From Planococcus citri (lineage: Eukaryota; Arthropoda; Insecta; Hemiptera; Pseudococcidae): DNA of 64,000 nucleotides. This document shows positions 33,100 through 45,010 of the stretch, in pieces; positions within the stretch are counted from its first letter, which is position 1, and each line of letters opens with the position of its first letter. A program made the position numbers and the translations under genes. The notes under the pieces are model-generated. The model worked only from the letters and a program-made list of their open reading frames with translations. It searched no databases and was not told the origin of the DNA. The DNA lies in the NCBI RefSeq assembly GCF_950023065.1, contig NC_088681.1:45728836-45792835 (forward strand), given 5' to 3'.

Positions 33100-35771
33100 A
33101 ATAGTGGCTATTTTAGGCTGACTGGTCACATTTAGGCATTTTCCTTTGGTCGGAATCAGTCTGGGTTTCACATAATTTTTTCCTCATTTTTTTAGGGGGG
33201 GGGGGGTGTAGTAAGAATTTTACATCCGCATTCATTTATTTCATCGTACATAAAAATTTATGGAAATAAAACTAGGCCATTATCTATGATAAATAACCTC
33301 GCCAATTTCCAAATTACACAAGGCTAGCCGTAATTGCCTTGCACAACACAAAATATTTTTACTAAGTATACTCGTACATACATTCGATCCAATAAGAAAC
33401 CTACACCAACCCAAAGCTGGGTGAAATTCACAGTCAGTCGTCGATTACACTACACCAACGACGCGACGATGATAGGATATAATGCTATATTATTCAATTC
33501 GGTGTTCGCAGCCCTAGTTTTTGTATTGTACTATAAACTCCAAAACTTACTGAAAGAAGGACTAGGGTAGTGGATCTAAAGGTAGGGGTGGTCGTATCGT
33601 ACTACGAGTAAAAACGCAGGTGCTGACAATAGGTTTTTCTGTGAGCGAGACCGAAACGTATACTTTAAAGGAATCTGCATATAACGTTATACTATACATA
33701 GTCCTAAGTCCAAAATCCGGGCCCAAAATTTACACTAACTCATTCCTCATGATCGTAAATTACCCAGCGTACTCAAAAAGCCGGCCTATTATAAAGATAT
33801 TCGTATTCGTTTCCGTTACTTCTAAATCACCATTGTAAATAGATAAAAGCCAATTTATTTTACACCCTTGGTTCGGGTTGATTTATCGAAAAATTCTCGA
33901 CCAAATTAAAAATCGTATTGTTTATATCCCAACGACCGCGCCATATCCGAGCACCCATTGACGATGAGGGCCGCAAAGGGTTTATTTACCTACAGAGTCT
34001 ATCTTTTACGTTTTTGAAAACATTTTGCCTCTCGTATGGTAGGCTAAATGTAGAACGAGTTATGCATGAGAGTATACGCCACAGTCTACTCGACACAATA
34101 AAATAGAGAGAACGTGTGGTGGGTAATTTGCAACGTTAGAAACCCACCTCGAGATAGGTGAAAATTCGAAAAATTCATGTTGAAAATTTATTTTTCGCTG
34201 ACGGCTGTTTTGAAAAATTTTGTCCTTGGAAAACAAGAGACTTCCAACTGCGTCGACATATTTCACTTTTTTTTATGTTAGTTGGTTTTCATTTTCAATT
34301 CTCTCGTTCGTTATCGAGGCCTATGTGTAAAAACGTTTGTTTTTTTTCGAATTTTTATTTGTATTTTTACATTTTTTTTAAATTTCTGATGCGGAAAAAG
34401 AGAGGAATGGTGTTTTTTATTCTATATCTTGGAGTATTATTCGAAGTTTTGTAAACGTGCGCTCTCTCTCTTCCCTTTTTTACAATGCTAGGTGATGGTT
34501 GGGGTTGGGGTAGGCGTTTTTCTTCCTATCTTATTGCCTTACTCTACCTCTCTCGCGTGCTTTGCACAATGCAATATGTATAGTGGCACATTATCAGGCA
34601 GTTTTACGCGTTCTTTGTACAAATTGCCAAGAATGGTATCTAAACTTCATCTTGTATGTATTTACGTATCGCCATTATCATTTAATAAAATCTCAGCAGC
34701 GCGACGACTCTTTTGAGTAATTTCAACGTATTCCTGCCTGCGAATCCTGGCTTGGTTTATGCAGAGATCGGTTTTTGTGGAAATTTTCAAAAGGTTAGGC
34801 AGCGTTTAATGCGGGATACATGCACGATAATGGGGATAAATTTTATTTATACAATGACGCAATGTATTGGAGAATATCTCCTTCCATATGTACCTAATAC
34901 ATATACCACAATTCTCTCATGTAAGTAGCGCTGAAGATTATGCTTGTGTGTTGATTGAATGTTGGTCCATTGAGAGAGATTTGGCGATACAAAAAAACGC
35001 TCACTACCACTAATCAGTTTGGATATTTGTACTCCAGCTGGTAGGTTAAGGATTGAAGACATGAATTCATTCGAACTTATTTTGATGTCGGGTGAGTCAG
35101 TCTGAGGTCAATTTCCAAATCAACTGAGGTATTTGGGAGTTGAATTCAAGAAGTTCGTCATTTAGCTCATTCGACTCAAAGAATTGTAGTTTATAAAAAA
35201 GTTTGAGGCTTTTTGAACTTGAAAAATGTTTAAAAATCCGTCAAATATCAATACATGAACTTTAGGACAAAAATGGAATTCTCCACCTACCACCACCAAA
35301 GTTGCTACCTCGGGCGAACTTTTCCCTACCCTTCAAGCCATATTGTCCCAATTTCAGCTCTCTAGGTCAATGTGGTGCAATTTTGTTTTTTACTTTTTGA
35401 GTGACTCTTTTTGAGTACCTACCTACTTTTGGGTGGCCAATTTTGGATGTTTGCACTTTCAAAATGGCTATTTTTGAGCGAGGCTATTTTTGAGCGAAAA
35501 ATTGCAATTTTCAAAGGTGTTCATATATGTAAGAATTGCAAGATGTAAAATTCTCTCTACTTTAATTTGGTATGATTTTGAAGCTAGTTGTATTATCTCT
35601 ATGTCTTCCCATATTGCAGTTATCTGCAAAAAAAAAAAAAAAACTCAAGATGTATACATTTGGACACTTAACCCTTACCTCAAAAAACAAATTTTTGATT
35701 TTTTGAACCTTCCTGTAAAATTTTTAAGAATTGAAACACAACTGCAAGGGGATGTGTAGTCATTTTTTCTT
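33100..35771. other. Intronic sequence, no gene supported
   Basis: Contains a G tract near 33196-33207, an A tract near 35629-35643 and many TAGGTACC-type strings. Near 35060-35420 words like the 31-33 kb modules (TTCAGCTCTCTAGGTCAATG) suggest another diverged fragment. Short frames (33334-33570, 33620-33838, 34158-34454, 34492-34716, 34713-34928, plus) have no recognisable domains. Confidence 0.45.
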
Positions 35772-36149
35772 CAATTGAAGAGTGATATTCCAAAACTTGC
35801 TTTGTCCATTTTTATCGAAGTTGGGTTTTCAGCAGTACCGGGTAGATGAAGTATCAACTCACATTCCTACATCATCAACTTACCAAAATGAGGTGTTAAA
35901 CTCACCTAAATAGCCAATTTACTAAAATTTTTTAAAAAAATAATGTTCCAAAACGCGCTTGAAATTTTTTTCAGCAGTATTTAGTGGATGAAGTGTATAC
36001 CTACACTCCTACATCATAAATCCACCAAAATAAAGTGCTAAATTCGCCTAAAAAGCCAATTTACCCGTTTAAAGGAAAATGGTTTTTCCTCTTTCCTGAA
36101 AAGTTGTGAAAATGGACAAAGCGAGTTTTGGAATATCACTCTTCAATTG
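35772..36149. mobile_element. 378-bp MITE with 41-bp TIRs
   Basis: Positions 35772-35812 and 36109-36149 are inverted repeats with one mismatch (CAATTGAAGAGTGATATTCC at each outer end). The interior is a ~155-bp direct duplication: CAGCAGTA, GGATGAAGT, CACTCCTACATCAT, CCACCAAAAT, CGCCTAAA and AGCCAATTTAC each occur twice in order. A target duplication is not clear because the ends themselves are palindromic. Confidence 0.88.
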
Positions 36150-36256
36150 TTTAATTTTTAAACAACAAATTAAAAAATAATATTATCGGGGGGGGGGGGG
36201 AGGAATACATTGTGAAATTGCTCATTCATCATCATCAGCGTCATAGTCGCAAGCGA

Positions 36257-37126
36257 CTAGTGTGCCCCCAACAACGACCGCCACTCCTCTCTGTCTTGAG
36301 CTAGCGTGGCCGCATTCGCTACTGAACCAGCTATTTTCCAGACTGTATCAGTCCACCTTGTTGGAGATCTTCCTCTCCCTCGTGTTCTGGGGACCTTGCC
36401 AAAGAGAATTCCTTCCTTCTTATTCTTGATCACCAAATCGCGTTTCCTTTGGATTTCTGCCTTCATATTTTCCCATAAGGTATTTGGGTCCTCTTCATCT
36501 GTGTAATCAATATTTATTTGGGCAGCAAGTGTTTTCCTTTCTTGGTCAGTAAGGTACTCGTATATGTGATTTTTCTTTGTTGATTTCTTCCCACTGCAAA
36601 GACGCAATTTGAAGGAAGCCACTAGCAATTGGTGATCTGATGCAACATCTGCTCTAGGATAAGTCTTGGACTGTGTTATCACTGACTTCCACTTCTTCTG
36701 TACTAGTATGTAGTTGATTTGGTTTTTGACACCACCACCAGATTTCCATGTGTACAATGGTTGACTATGATGCTGAAAGAGCTTGTTTGTAATGACCAAT
36801 CCTTGTTCAGCACAAAATTGTAACAATCTTTCACCCCGCTCATTCCTTGCACCTAATCCATGGCAGCCAACATTACCATAGAACCCATCTGAGGCGTCAG
36901 ATTTTCCAACTTTTGCATTGAAATTGCCCATTACCAGTTTCACATCACATCTAGGTATGTTGCCCAACATCTCCTCCAAGTCCTTGTAAAATTCTTCAAT
37001 TTCTTCATCTGTTGACTGACTTGTTAGAGCGTAAACCTGTATAACGCTTAGTGGGCTCTGAACTGCATCTATTCTTACTACAGCAATTCGGTACCGTATC
37101 ACCCTCGTCCCAATAACATTGCTCAT
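36257..37126 (-). pseudogene. LINE endonuclease ORF fused to ORF2 C-terminus (RT domain deleted)
   Basis: The frame encodes the C-terminal two thirds of an apurinic-endonuclease-like (EEP) domain of the kind annotated as 'craniofacial development protein 2-like' in insect genomes. Visible are QVYALTSQSTDEEIEEFY, VMGNFNAKVG (normally GDFNA, so the catalytic Asp is Asn), TWKSGGG, NQINYILV (usually QIDYI) and the intact SDHQLLVASFKL motif. After a charged stretch it jumps to RGRGRSPTRWTD...AQDREEWRSL, which is the C-terminal tail found after the reverse transcriptase in these LINEs. The whole RT domain (several hundred residues) is missing, yet the frame stays open for 289 codons. A stop lies just upstream, so the N-terminal part of EEP is lost. 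It sits antisense-independent inside the predicted Dpr-like intron, on the same strand as that gene. Catalytic activity is unlikely. Confidence 0.88.
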
Positions 37127-37204
37127 TACTGGAGGATTATTATAAAATCAACTTCACTCGACAAAATAACAGTACTTATAACTTCAGGAATTTAATAGTA
37201 GGCC

Positions 37205-38196
37205 CATAGCCCATGGTACAACAATTGTTGACGTCGACATTTACATCGACTACATTTTTTTTCAACATGATGATGGAAAAGTGACCAATAAGTTATTCAA
37301 TAGGAATCTTCTATCTGTAAAGAAGCCAGGTTAATGAACATTTTCAAAATTTTCTCATTATTTCTTATACCTTGACATGCAATGTCGACATGTTGATGTA
37401 AAATTTGATGCTTGAAATTTACATCCACAACTATGTCCACCAATTTTTCAGAATTAAAATTTCTGTTTCAGTGTTTAAAAGTTCAGTAAACATTTAAAAA
37501 TATGATCTTTATTTGAAGGGAGAAAAATTTTTCAATGACCTTGATAAAATTATTCACTTTTCCATAGTTTGGAGCTGTCGATGTTATGTCAATGTGAAAG
37601 TCAATGGTCCACAAATACATCGACACTAACATCCACCAAATTTTCAAAGATTTCTCAAATTTGAAAAATTAAGTTGATATTGTGGATGTATTTGTTGATG
37701 TCAAATTTCACATCAACATTAACATCGACATGTTGTCGACATGAAAATATTGTATTAGTTTAGTACTCTTAGATAACCTATTGCACCTTTCAGTATAAAG
37801 AGTTTAATGTTCAACTATACTGAATATGGGCTTTCTGTCTGTACTTCTCGGAAGTGGCCTCTGCGTCGATGCTGATTTCACTTTCAGCATGAGCAATGGC
37901 CACCTAAGTGTGTAAGAGAAAATGATTTTTGGAAAAAAATTTCAATTTCAAAACTAAAATTTAACAACTTTGCGTAGCTGGAAGTCGATGTAGATTTTGA
38001 TGCCAATGTCGATCCATCCACATCCGTCACATTTGGATCCCACATGTCGATGTAAATGCCGATCAACATTGGTCGACAATTACATCAACAATTGGCTCGA
38101 CACAAAGTCGAAATTCACATCGACATGTGGCATCCAAAAGTGACAGATGTGGATGGGTCGACATTCACATCAAAATTAGCATGGTCATTGTTGTAC
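37205..38196. repeat. Dispersed ~1-kb repeat, copy B
   Basis: Second copy of the repeat at 1155-2765, without the MITE. Ends TACAACAATTG at left and CATTGTTGTA at right are inverted, with GGCCCATAGCCCATGG outside at left and CGGGCCCC at right, supporting a DNA-transposon-like structure. The body is dense in ACATCGAC and TCGATGT words in both orientations. Confidence 0.85.
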
Positions 38197-39496
38197 GGGC
38201 CCCTCCCTCTTTTAAAAAAGAAAAGGAGAAGGAACTTCAATTCAATTATATGCAGTATGACATATCATTTGTCAGGTTTTATGAGATTCTGAGCTCGAAT
38301 ATATCGGCTTATTTTTTCGATTCAACTTTCACATCCCTCAACATAAGGTTCCCTCCCCCCCCCCAAGATTCAAAAATGAAAAAAAAAGTGAAAATTTTCT
38401 CTCACAGCAACTCAATTTGGCCTAAAAATGAAAAAAAAAAAAACAAGATAATATTGCGTGGTAGGTTTTTGAGTACACTAAGTTCGAATGTAGACTTCGT
38501 TTTTTGAACCAGCCCTCATCAACTCCCTTCACAGACTCTTCACTGTGGTACAAAAATTTGAGAATTTGTATTGTTTTGGTGATTAGGTATGTATATCGTA
38601 TGCAATTAAAAAATATAACCTTTTTAGCTCCACATTGACCATTTAACCATATCAGGTGCACTATAGGTTATAATAGGTATACGAGCATCATCAGGGGTTG
38701 TATGTATCTATTGTATGTACTTGGCCACTATAATATAGATAGAGGTAGGTACATTGCACATGTGCGCGCTATAAATTCTAAATGTTTAAATAATAAAGAT
38801 ATTTTCCACGCTAAATAATCGTTCAATTTATTCCATTAGAAAATGCGATCGTAAAAATGATCATTAATTTTTGCATCAGGTATGCGAATTTTTACTCCAA
38901 ATACCATAATGTTACGTTAAGGTTGGTCGTGAATTAGAAATTATTACGACAATATATACATATGACGAGGAAGCCTTTTACTCGTGTAAGTAATAATACG
39001 TTGTATCTCTGTATTCATACATTGTAGACGTACTTATAATAATGGCTTTCACGTGAAACTGGCAGAAGATTATTGCAAATATGGTTCAATATGTGCATAT
39101 TTTTTTTTTTTACACAATGTAGGTATATGAGTATTATGAAGAAGCCAAGGAAGAAGGGGTCGAATATTTACATGTTCAATGTATCTAGTCTACATTATGC
39201 ACGATATAGGTAGGTACCTATGAACGAATATATACAATATACTTAGCAAAGTACCTAATTAAGATGAGCGAACAGAGGGAGGGGTCGATTTGAGGTCGAT
39301 CCATATTTGGATAAATTTATTTTTTGGCTCATTAAAAAATTACGAGAATTTAGGTGATATGTAAGTATTTTATTAGAAGTGAAAAAGGGATCAGGGGATT
39401 TTGGGTGATTTTTCCATTTCTCATTGTCTACGATTTTAAATTATTACACAACGTAACCTATTTCTGAACAGTGATACATTGAATTGGAACACTTAC
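38197..39496. other. Intronic sequence, no gene supported
   Basis: C tract near 38348-38357, A tract near 38431-38442. Frames at 38127-38507 (plus) and 38422-38661 (minus) have no domain. Ends at the donor of the upstream Dpr-like exon. Confidence 0.45.
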
Positions 39497-39652
39497 CAAT
39501 AAATTTAGAATGATCGAAATTTTCATATTTCGATACATCGGCCGATTCGTTAAACGTCCAAATGAGATTCTGCTCGCTGTTGGCCAACGGTAAAGCTTCG
39601 GGTTCACTGGGCGTGGAATCGTCGTTAGTTTGATTTAATTCGACGGTGATTC
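39497..39652 (-). CDS. Dpr-like Ig receptor, upstream linker exon
   Basis: A 156-bp minus-strand exon bounded by a good acceptor (GCTTACAG just above 39652) and a strong donor (G|GTAAGTG at 39496). It is open in one frame, entering and leaving in phase 1. It encodes an acidic, Ser/Thr/Asn-rich stretch beginning ITVELNQTNDDSTPSEPEAL and containing LIWTFNESADVSKYENF, with potential N-glycosylation sites at NQT and NES. Such low-complexity sequence between signal peptide and first Ig domain is usual for Dpr proteins. The link to the exon at 23658-23905 is inferred from strand, order and matching phase; the encoded sequence alone is not diagnostic. Confidence 0.6.
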
Positions 39653-41811
39653 CTGTAAGCAAAATATACATACATGCATAATACGTACGTTTAGGTATTG
39701 TATTGTACGAGTAACTTAGCTTGTTTATGTAAACACAAAACACACTAGCGAGATGTGATGCTAAAATTACATTATATACGTTATTAGTAATTTTCAATTT
39801 GAATTTAGTAACGAATCTCGAGGCAGCCGGTATCGATATCCCGTATAAAGAGTCCACGTTTATTAAATTTGTCACATACTATGCGCACGAGAGGGTAGCC
39901 GAAGGGTGAAGGGAGAAGGTAATGAGGATACGAGTATGTGAGAGCAAGATTGGTAAATAGGTAGCAGAGGAGGAAATGGTTATAAATTGTTTCATATGCG
40001 GTATGTAGTGCCATAAAGGTATGCAGGATAGAGGTTTAGATATAGACAACTTTATACTTGTGTATGTGCTGTTTGTGCATTTTCTTGTAGGTACTACAAA
40101 TATAAGCCATGGTAACTGCTAACGTATAATAACATACCCTAGGAATGGATTCTCGCACCCCTTCACTTCCACCTTGTTATCTTCCGATAACCGGAATATT
40201 TACCACACGTTAATAATAGTATTAATGCAAAAATCGAACTCGACGAGTGAATTTTAAACGAACTATATCTAGAGCAACATCCCAGTTGTATCGTTGTCGA
40301 TGTCAAGCAGCCAGCATCAAGTTTCCATTGCATCTACTCGTACTTACTAAAACGTGCTCAGTTGGAATAAAATTTTCTCTATCATATAAAAAGATTCTTG
40401 GTACGAAGATGCAAGAAAGGAGAAAAAAAATAATCGTAATAAGGTATTACTATTCCGCAAGTGATGAAAAGTGTTGTTATCTTGCGTTAAATCTACTCGT
40501 AATCCGTTAAAATTCCATTGTTACGGTTTCGAATTCTCGGCTCTCATCGCGAGCAGCCGGCAAATCGCTTATGCAAATTTATCACCATTTATGTATTGCA
40601 TTAAATAGACACCGATTTCGTGAACGGGATGCTAATAATTTATAAATTCAGCCTTCGCTGCCGGCGAGGCGGATGCTGTTGTTTTAATTCTATTACTGTA
40701 TTAAAATGTGCATGGATGAGAGGGTGGGCTGGAGGGGGTATGGAGGGAAGATAAACCAGTGTGGGTGGGTGTGTTGTCTGTGTACTCGGGGTTGTATAGC
40801 TGTGCGTTTATTCCAAAGAATAATATTGCACTTTGCACGAAATGTCCTCCAGATACGAATTTTACACTACAAACCCGACCTTATACAGTAGCAAGATCTT
40901 TATTTATGATTTTGGAATATCGTTTGGAATGTTGAATGCGAAAGTTGGATAATTTTTTGGTAAAATTGGTAGATTTTTCTCAGTTTTTAAGAGGGGAGTG
41001 AGTTTTTGATTCAGAATTTGAGCTAACTACGTTTTTAGCATGGGTAAATTTTCTAGTGAATGAAACAAGTGCCCAGATCATTGAAGGTGAGATGAAATGT
41101 CTATTTTTTGATATTTCTTGACTAATCCAGCATTTTTTTCAAGAGTAAAAATTGAGATTTTTTTGACAATTTTTCAGAATTCTTCAATTTAACTTCAGGT
41201 TTTTATTGTACCTTTAATTTGTTATCGAACAAGGTTGTAATCCAATTGCATTTCTGGCAGGTTGATCTACATAAGTAAGTACCTACATCAAAACTACGAG
41301 TGAATGTAAGCAGTTTAAGAACGAATTAAATTGAATCATATCACTTTACTTCACTTCGTGTTCCATTCTTGGCTCATCTCTCTTACCATCTCCTACGGTT
41401 TGAATACACTGTACAAGATTTTAAAACCTTATAGGTGTATTTGCGCTGCAATGTTGAAAAGTAAGTAAGAACAGAATTTTTCACTTAATACGTCAAACTT
41501 CTCTGCGACTTCGAGCGAGGTAACTTTCAACAGATACTAGAAAATCGCATCTTATTCCGTTTTTCACCCCTCTCCCTCGCATTAGCTTTAAACTTACACC
41601 CAGGAAAAAATTGTCGTAGAAAAGTGCGAAAGAATTTTTATTTTCTCAACATCGTGTTACTTAATACACTGTCAGCTCTTTGTGGGTATCCTAATTGTAC
41701 CATGATGTGTTTGAAAATAGGAAAAAATATGTACATTGTGATGCATATTTATGTGGCTGCGAATTCAAAAAAAAATCACAAAGTTTTTAATTTGCAAATT
41801 TTTTATATGTA
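39653..41811. other. Presumed upstream intron, no gene supported
   Basis: If the Dpr-like model is right this is intron toward the signal-peptide exon. The stretch 40510-40690 is CpG-richer and contains ATGCAAATTTATCA and TAATAATTTATAAATT words, resembling conserved noncoding DNA; this is only an impression. Frames at 39805-40014, 40247-40510 and 40706-40891 have no domain. Confidence 0.4.
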
Positions 41812-42116
41812 TTAGTCCAATCAAAATAGCGGAAAAAAATGGGTGAACCCAGACATAATTCCGACCAAAAGTTTTGGTGAATATTACAGGGTGGTGTACT
41901 GAATAACATACTAAAATCCCTCGCCCTTACTCCTGGAGTTAACAGTGGATCAACGCCCCCAAAAATCAGTTTTTTTGTCAAAAACTTCTAAAAAATATCA
42001 ATTTTTTTGAGTAAAATGAGCTAATGATTATTTCATTTCCGCTTAAATATCCATCAAATGAGCTATCGACCAACTCCCTAGCGCCAAGAGGGTGGTGCTA
42101 AGACCCCTCAAAGTAT
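41812..42116 (+). repeat. Dispersed repeat family C, copy 2 (truncated)
   Basis: Matches 16773-17060 and 50693-51000: CAATCAAAATAGCGGAAAAA, GGTGAACCCAGACATAAT, CCAAAAGTTTTGGTGAATAT, AATAACATACTAAAA, GTGGATCAA(C/A)GCCCCC, AAAATCAGTTTTTT, GAGTAAAATGAGCT, ATCAAATGA, GACCCCTCAAAGT. It then runs directly into the next tandem repeat. Confidence 0.85.
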
Positions 42117-42835
42117 AGTTGAAATTTAGGAGGGGGCTGAGGAGTCCGGAGGGGATGTGCGAGTGTAGCGGAAAATCTGGCGTAATATTCGTGCTCAGCA
42201 GTATCGAATCGTAAGAAAATCACACGAAAATCATCAAAGTAAGTTTATTTCTAAAATCTTAAAAATTGAGGGATGGCTGGATGGGGATGAGTAAGGAACT
42301 AAATACCAGGTATGGAAATACGCCATTTTTGTTTATGGATTTCATAGTTTTGACGGTGATGTGATTTTTTCATTTCAGTCATATAATGAAATGGAATCAC
42401 AAAAATGGTGGGAAAATGTCTATTTTGCGTACCTATTAAAATGAATATGACGTAAAAAAATAACGTAAATTGGCAGTATTATTAATAAATTGAGAACTTG
42501 AAAATTTTTTTCTATAACCAAAGATGGCGTATTTCCATATCTGGTATTTAGTTCCTTAGGGTTGAGGGGTCCGGAGGGGCCGTATGGGTGTAAAACAAAA
42601 TCTAACGTCATATTCGTGCTCAGTGATATCGAATCATAAGAAAACGACACTAAAATCATCGAAGTAAGTTTATTTTTAAAATCTTTGAAATTAAAGTTGG
42701 GGACTGAGGGGTCCAGAGGGGCTGTGTGAGTGCAAAACAAAATCTGACGTCATATTTGTGCTCAGCGGTATCGAATCATAAGAAAACGACACCTTCTACT
42801 CATTGATATTCATGTTTCACAAAATTCCAAAATCA
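42117..42835. repeat. ~140-bp tandem repeat, three units, one split by a MITE
   Basis: Units begin near 42117, 42560 and 42700. Each has GGGGCTGAGG-type words, GTCCGGAGGGG, GTGCTCAGC-GTATCGAATC, AAGAAAA(T/C)GACAC and TCATCGAAGTAAGTTTATTT. Related units occur at 55945-56200 and 56341-56385. The MITE at 42292-42558 interrupts the second unit. Confidence 0.85.
42292..42558. mobile_element. 267-bp MITE nested in the tandem repeat
   Basis: The left end (TAAGGAACTAAATACCAG, 42292-42330) and right end (42520-42558, ending CTGGTATTTAGTTCCTTA) are ~39-bp inverted repeats with two mismatches. TA stands at each edge (42292-42293, 42557-42558). The units on either side read through when it is removed, which supports a true insertion. 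Confidence 0.87.
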
Positions 42836-43060
42836 CCCCCACCCCCCCCCCCCTAAGACACATTTTTTTCACTTTTCAGCACGGCGCACCAAAAAAAAAA
42901 TTTCGAAAGAAGTACATGATGTTTGGGAGTCAAAAATACATCCAAAAAACGTGTTTATAAAATTGTACCTCACAATCTTGATTGTTACAAATGCATAAAA
43001 AAAAATTTTAAAAACGCCGTTTTGAGGGGTAAATATGAGGGGAGGGGGTTGAAAATTTTG
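42836..43060. repeat. Fragment shared with 56241-56340
   Basis: GTCAAAAATACATCCAA, CGTGTTTATAAAATTGTACC and AATGCATAAAAAA...AACGCCGTTTTGAGGGGTAAA match GTCAAAAATACATCCAA, GTGTTTAAAGAATTGTGCC and AACGCCATTTGAGGGGTAAA in the loop of the 54-57 kb element. A C tract lies near 42839-42853. Confidence 0.8.
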
Positions 43061-45010
43061 TGGGGATACCTACTATACATAACTTCCAGAAAAATTTTCA
43101 AAATCAGTTACAGTGGGACTGAGAAAAGTGTTATTGAAATTTCAGAAAAGGGGAGGGGGTCCCCAAAAAGGGGAGGGGGTATGGATCTGAAATTTTTCAC
43201 GCAAAAGTTTCTCCATCGTACCCACCTTCCATGCTGATATCAACTCGAAAGCTTTCGGGGACCATTTCCCCCCTCTTAGGCGCCTATAGCCTTTATGTAT
43301 TTTTCAGGAAACTCCCCTTTTTTGAATGGTTCTAGCCCCACCCCCTTGGGGGTAGAAGGACAGTTGTTGATATAACACTAGATAGGAAATTTGACGTAGA
43401 ATACAAAAATAAAGCTATTTTCGATGTAAAATCAGCTCCTCGCGAGAAAATTGCGAAAAACTGTGCTAAGGGGCACAAAATGTGGGTCTGGGGGGAGAAG
43501 CACCACACGGATTTAGGGTGGGTTTTAGTATGTCATTTAGGACATCATCCTGAGCATTTTGGCGCAAAAAAAATTTGTCCCCAATTTATTCCAGGTTGAG
43601 TTCTCATGAGCTAATTTGACTAGATTATTAATAGTTTAACCATTTTTATGGTGATTTGTGACAAATTTTTATGGTAGGTATTTTTTTGTTTTTCCAGTAA
43701 TTTTTTGATCATTTGAGTAGTTTTTTTTTCTAATTTGCCCAAATTTTATAGTTTTTAGTAGTTTTTAAGCGTGTTAATGTCGTCTTCAATATGTTTAAAC
43801 CCACTTTTACAAGTTTGCTTCAGTGTTACCAACTGAAATTATTTCATGTTGATTTTGAAATTTTAATGAACCTTTTTGTAGTTTTTATAGAGGTTTTCAT
43901 TCTATTTTATGATATTAATTCGTTTTTCAGCCATTTTCAATCATCTACAAAATGAGCACATCTTACGCTTGGATTCAGTCTCAAAAAGGAGCCACTTTGA
44001 TTAGCATTCATTTGTTAATTGGGTACCCACCAACCTATAGGTTATGTTCTATTTTACTCATATTTTTTTGATGATGATGAGAGGTTTATTACTTGGGTCA
44101 GTCCTTTTTAGACTATAATTCACACAAAGTTCCACATTTTTTTCAAACTTTTTCAACTTTTAAAATGTTTTACAAATTTTGCAGTTTTTTTTCAAATTTA
44201 CTCGAATTTTTTATTTTTAAAATTTTTGAAAACATTTCAAAATGTTATTTTCAATCTTTCAATTTGAAAATTGTTACAAACTTTTCTCAAATTTTTTCCA
44301 CTTTAAAAATTTATTTACCATGATTGTTAAATTTTTTCAACAATTTTGATTTTCAATATTTTTTCAAAATTTTTCCATTTACTAAATTTTTACTGAAATT
44401 TCATCAAGTTTTTCGGTTCCTTATGCTTTGGGTACGTAATTCTCAGTGATTTCTATGTTGGTTTTACGATTCATACTGACACATTTGGTAGGTAAGTATG
44501 CATTGTGTAATTTTTGCAAAATTTCGTGGCGATCTATAAACTCCGAGCTCACAAGAATATCATTACAATCAATTTTCATAACATGTCATTTGATTTATAT
44601 TTTTTTTAGAAACACAATGGTAGGTACATAGAACAAAAATAATAGGTAGAAAAAATATGGAAACCGGAAGATGAGGCTCTTCAAACAAGGCAACAATACA
44701 AATAATGAATATCGAAATTGAAAAGAATCACGCGATAGATTTTCGGATCCGGAGCTTTTTCAAACGTTTTTGTGTAAATATTTTATAAGATTCCCACACC
44801 CACATTATACTACCTATATTAATATACATGATTCACGTTGCAGTGCTGAAAGCAGCATTTTATTTTATTAAGATAAATAAAGGGAACCGCGAATTAAATA
44901 TGACAGTAGGTATGATGAAAAAAGAAAAACGCCACGTGTACATTATTGTAAGTGCAATTCCAGCATGGTTAGTTTTCAGCATGTTTTTATTGCTTTTAGT
45001 TCATTAGGTA
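43061..45010. other. AT-rich sequence, no gene supported
   Basis: Two adjacent AAAAGGGGAGGGGGT words occur near 43146-43180. From 44120 to 44420 the sequence is almost pure AAATTTTTC/GAAAATTT simple-sequence drift. No domain in the short frames. Confidence 0.45.

Larger units (their letters stand above)
23906..39496 (-). other. Predicted 15.6-kb intron of the Dpr-like gene
   Basis: The donor G|GTAAGTG at 39496 (minus strand) and the acceptor near 23906 join a phase-1 exon end to a phase-1 exon start, giving a Glu codon (G|AA) at the junction. The intron is filled with repeats listed separately, including long foldback elements. Long introns packed with transposable elements are usual for neuronal Ig-receptor genes. 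Extra small exons within it cannot be excluded. Confidence 0.6.
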
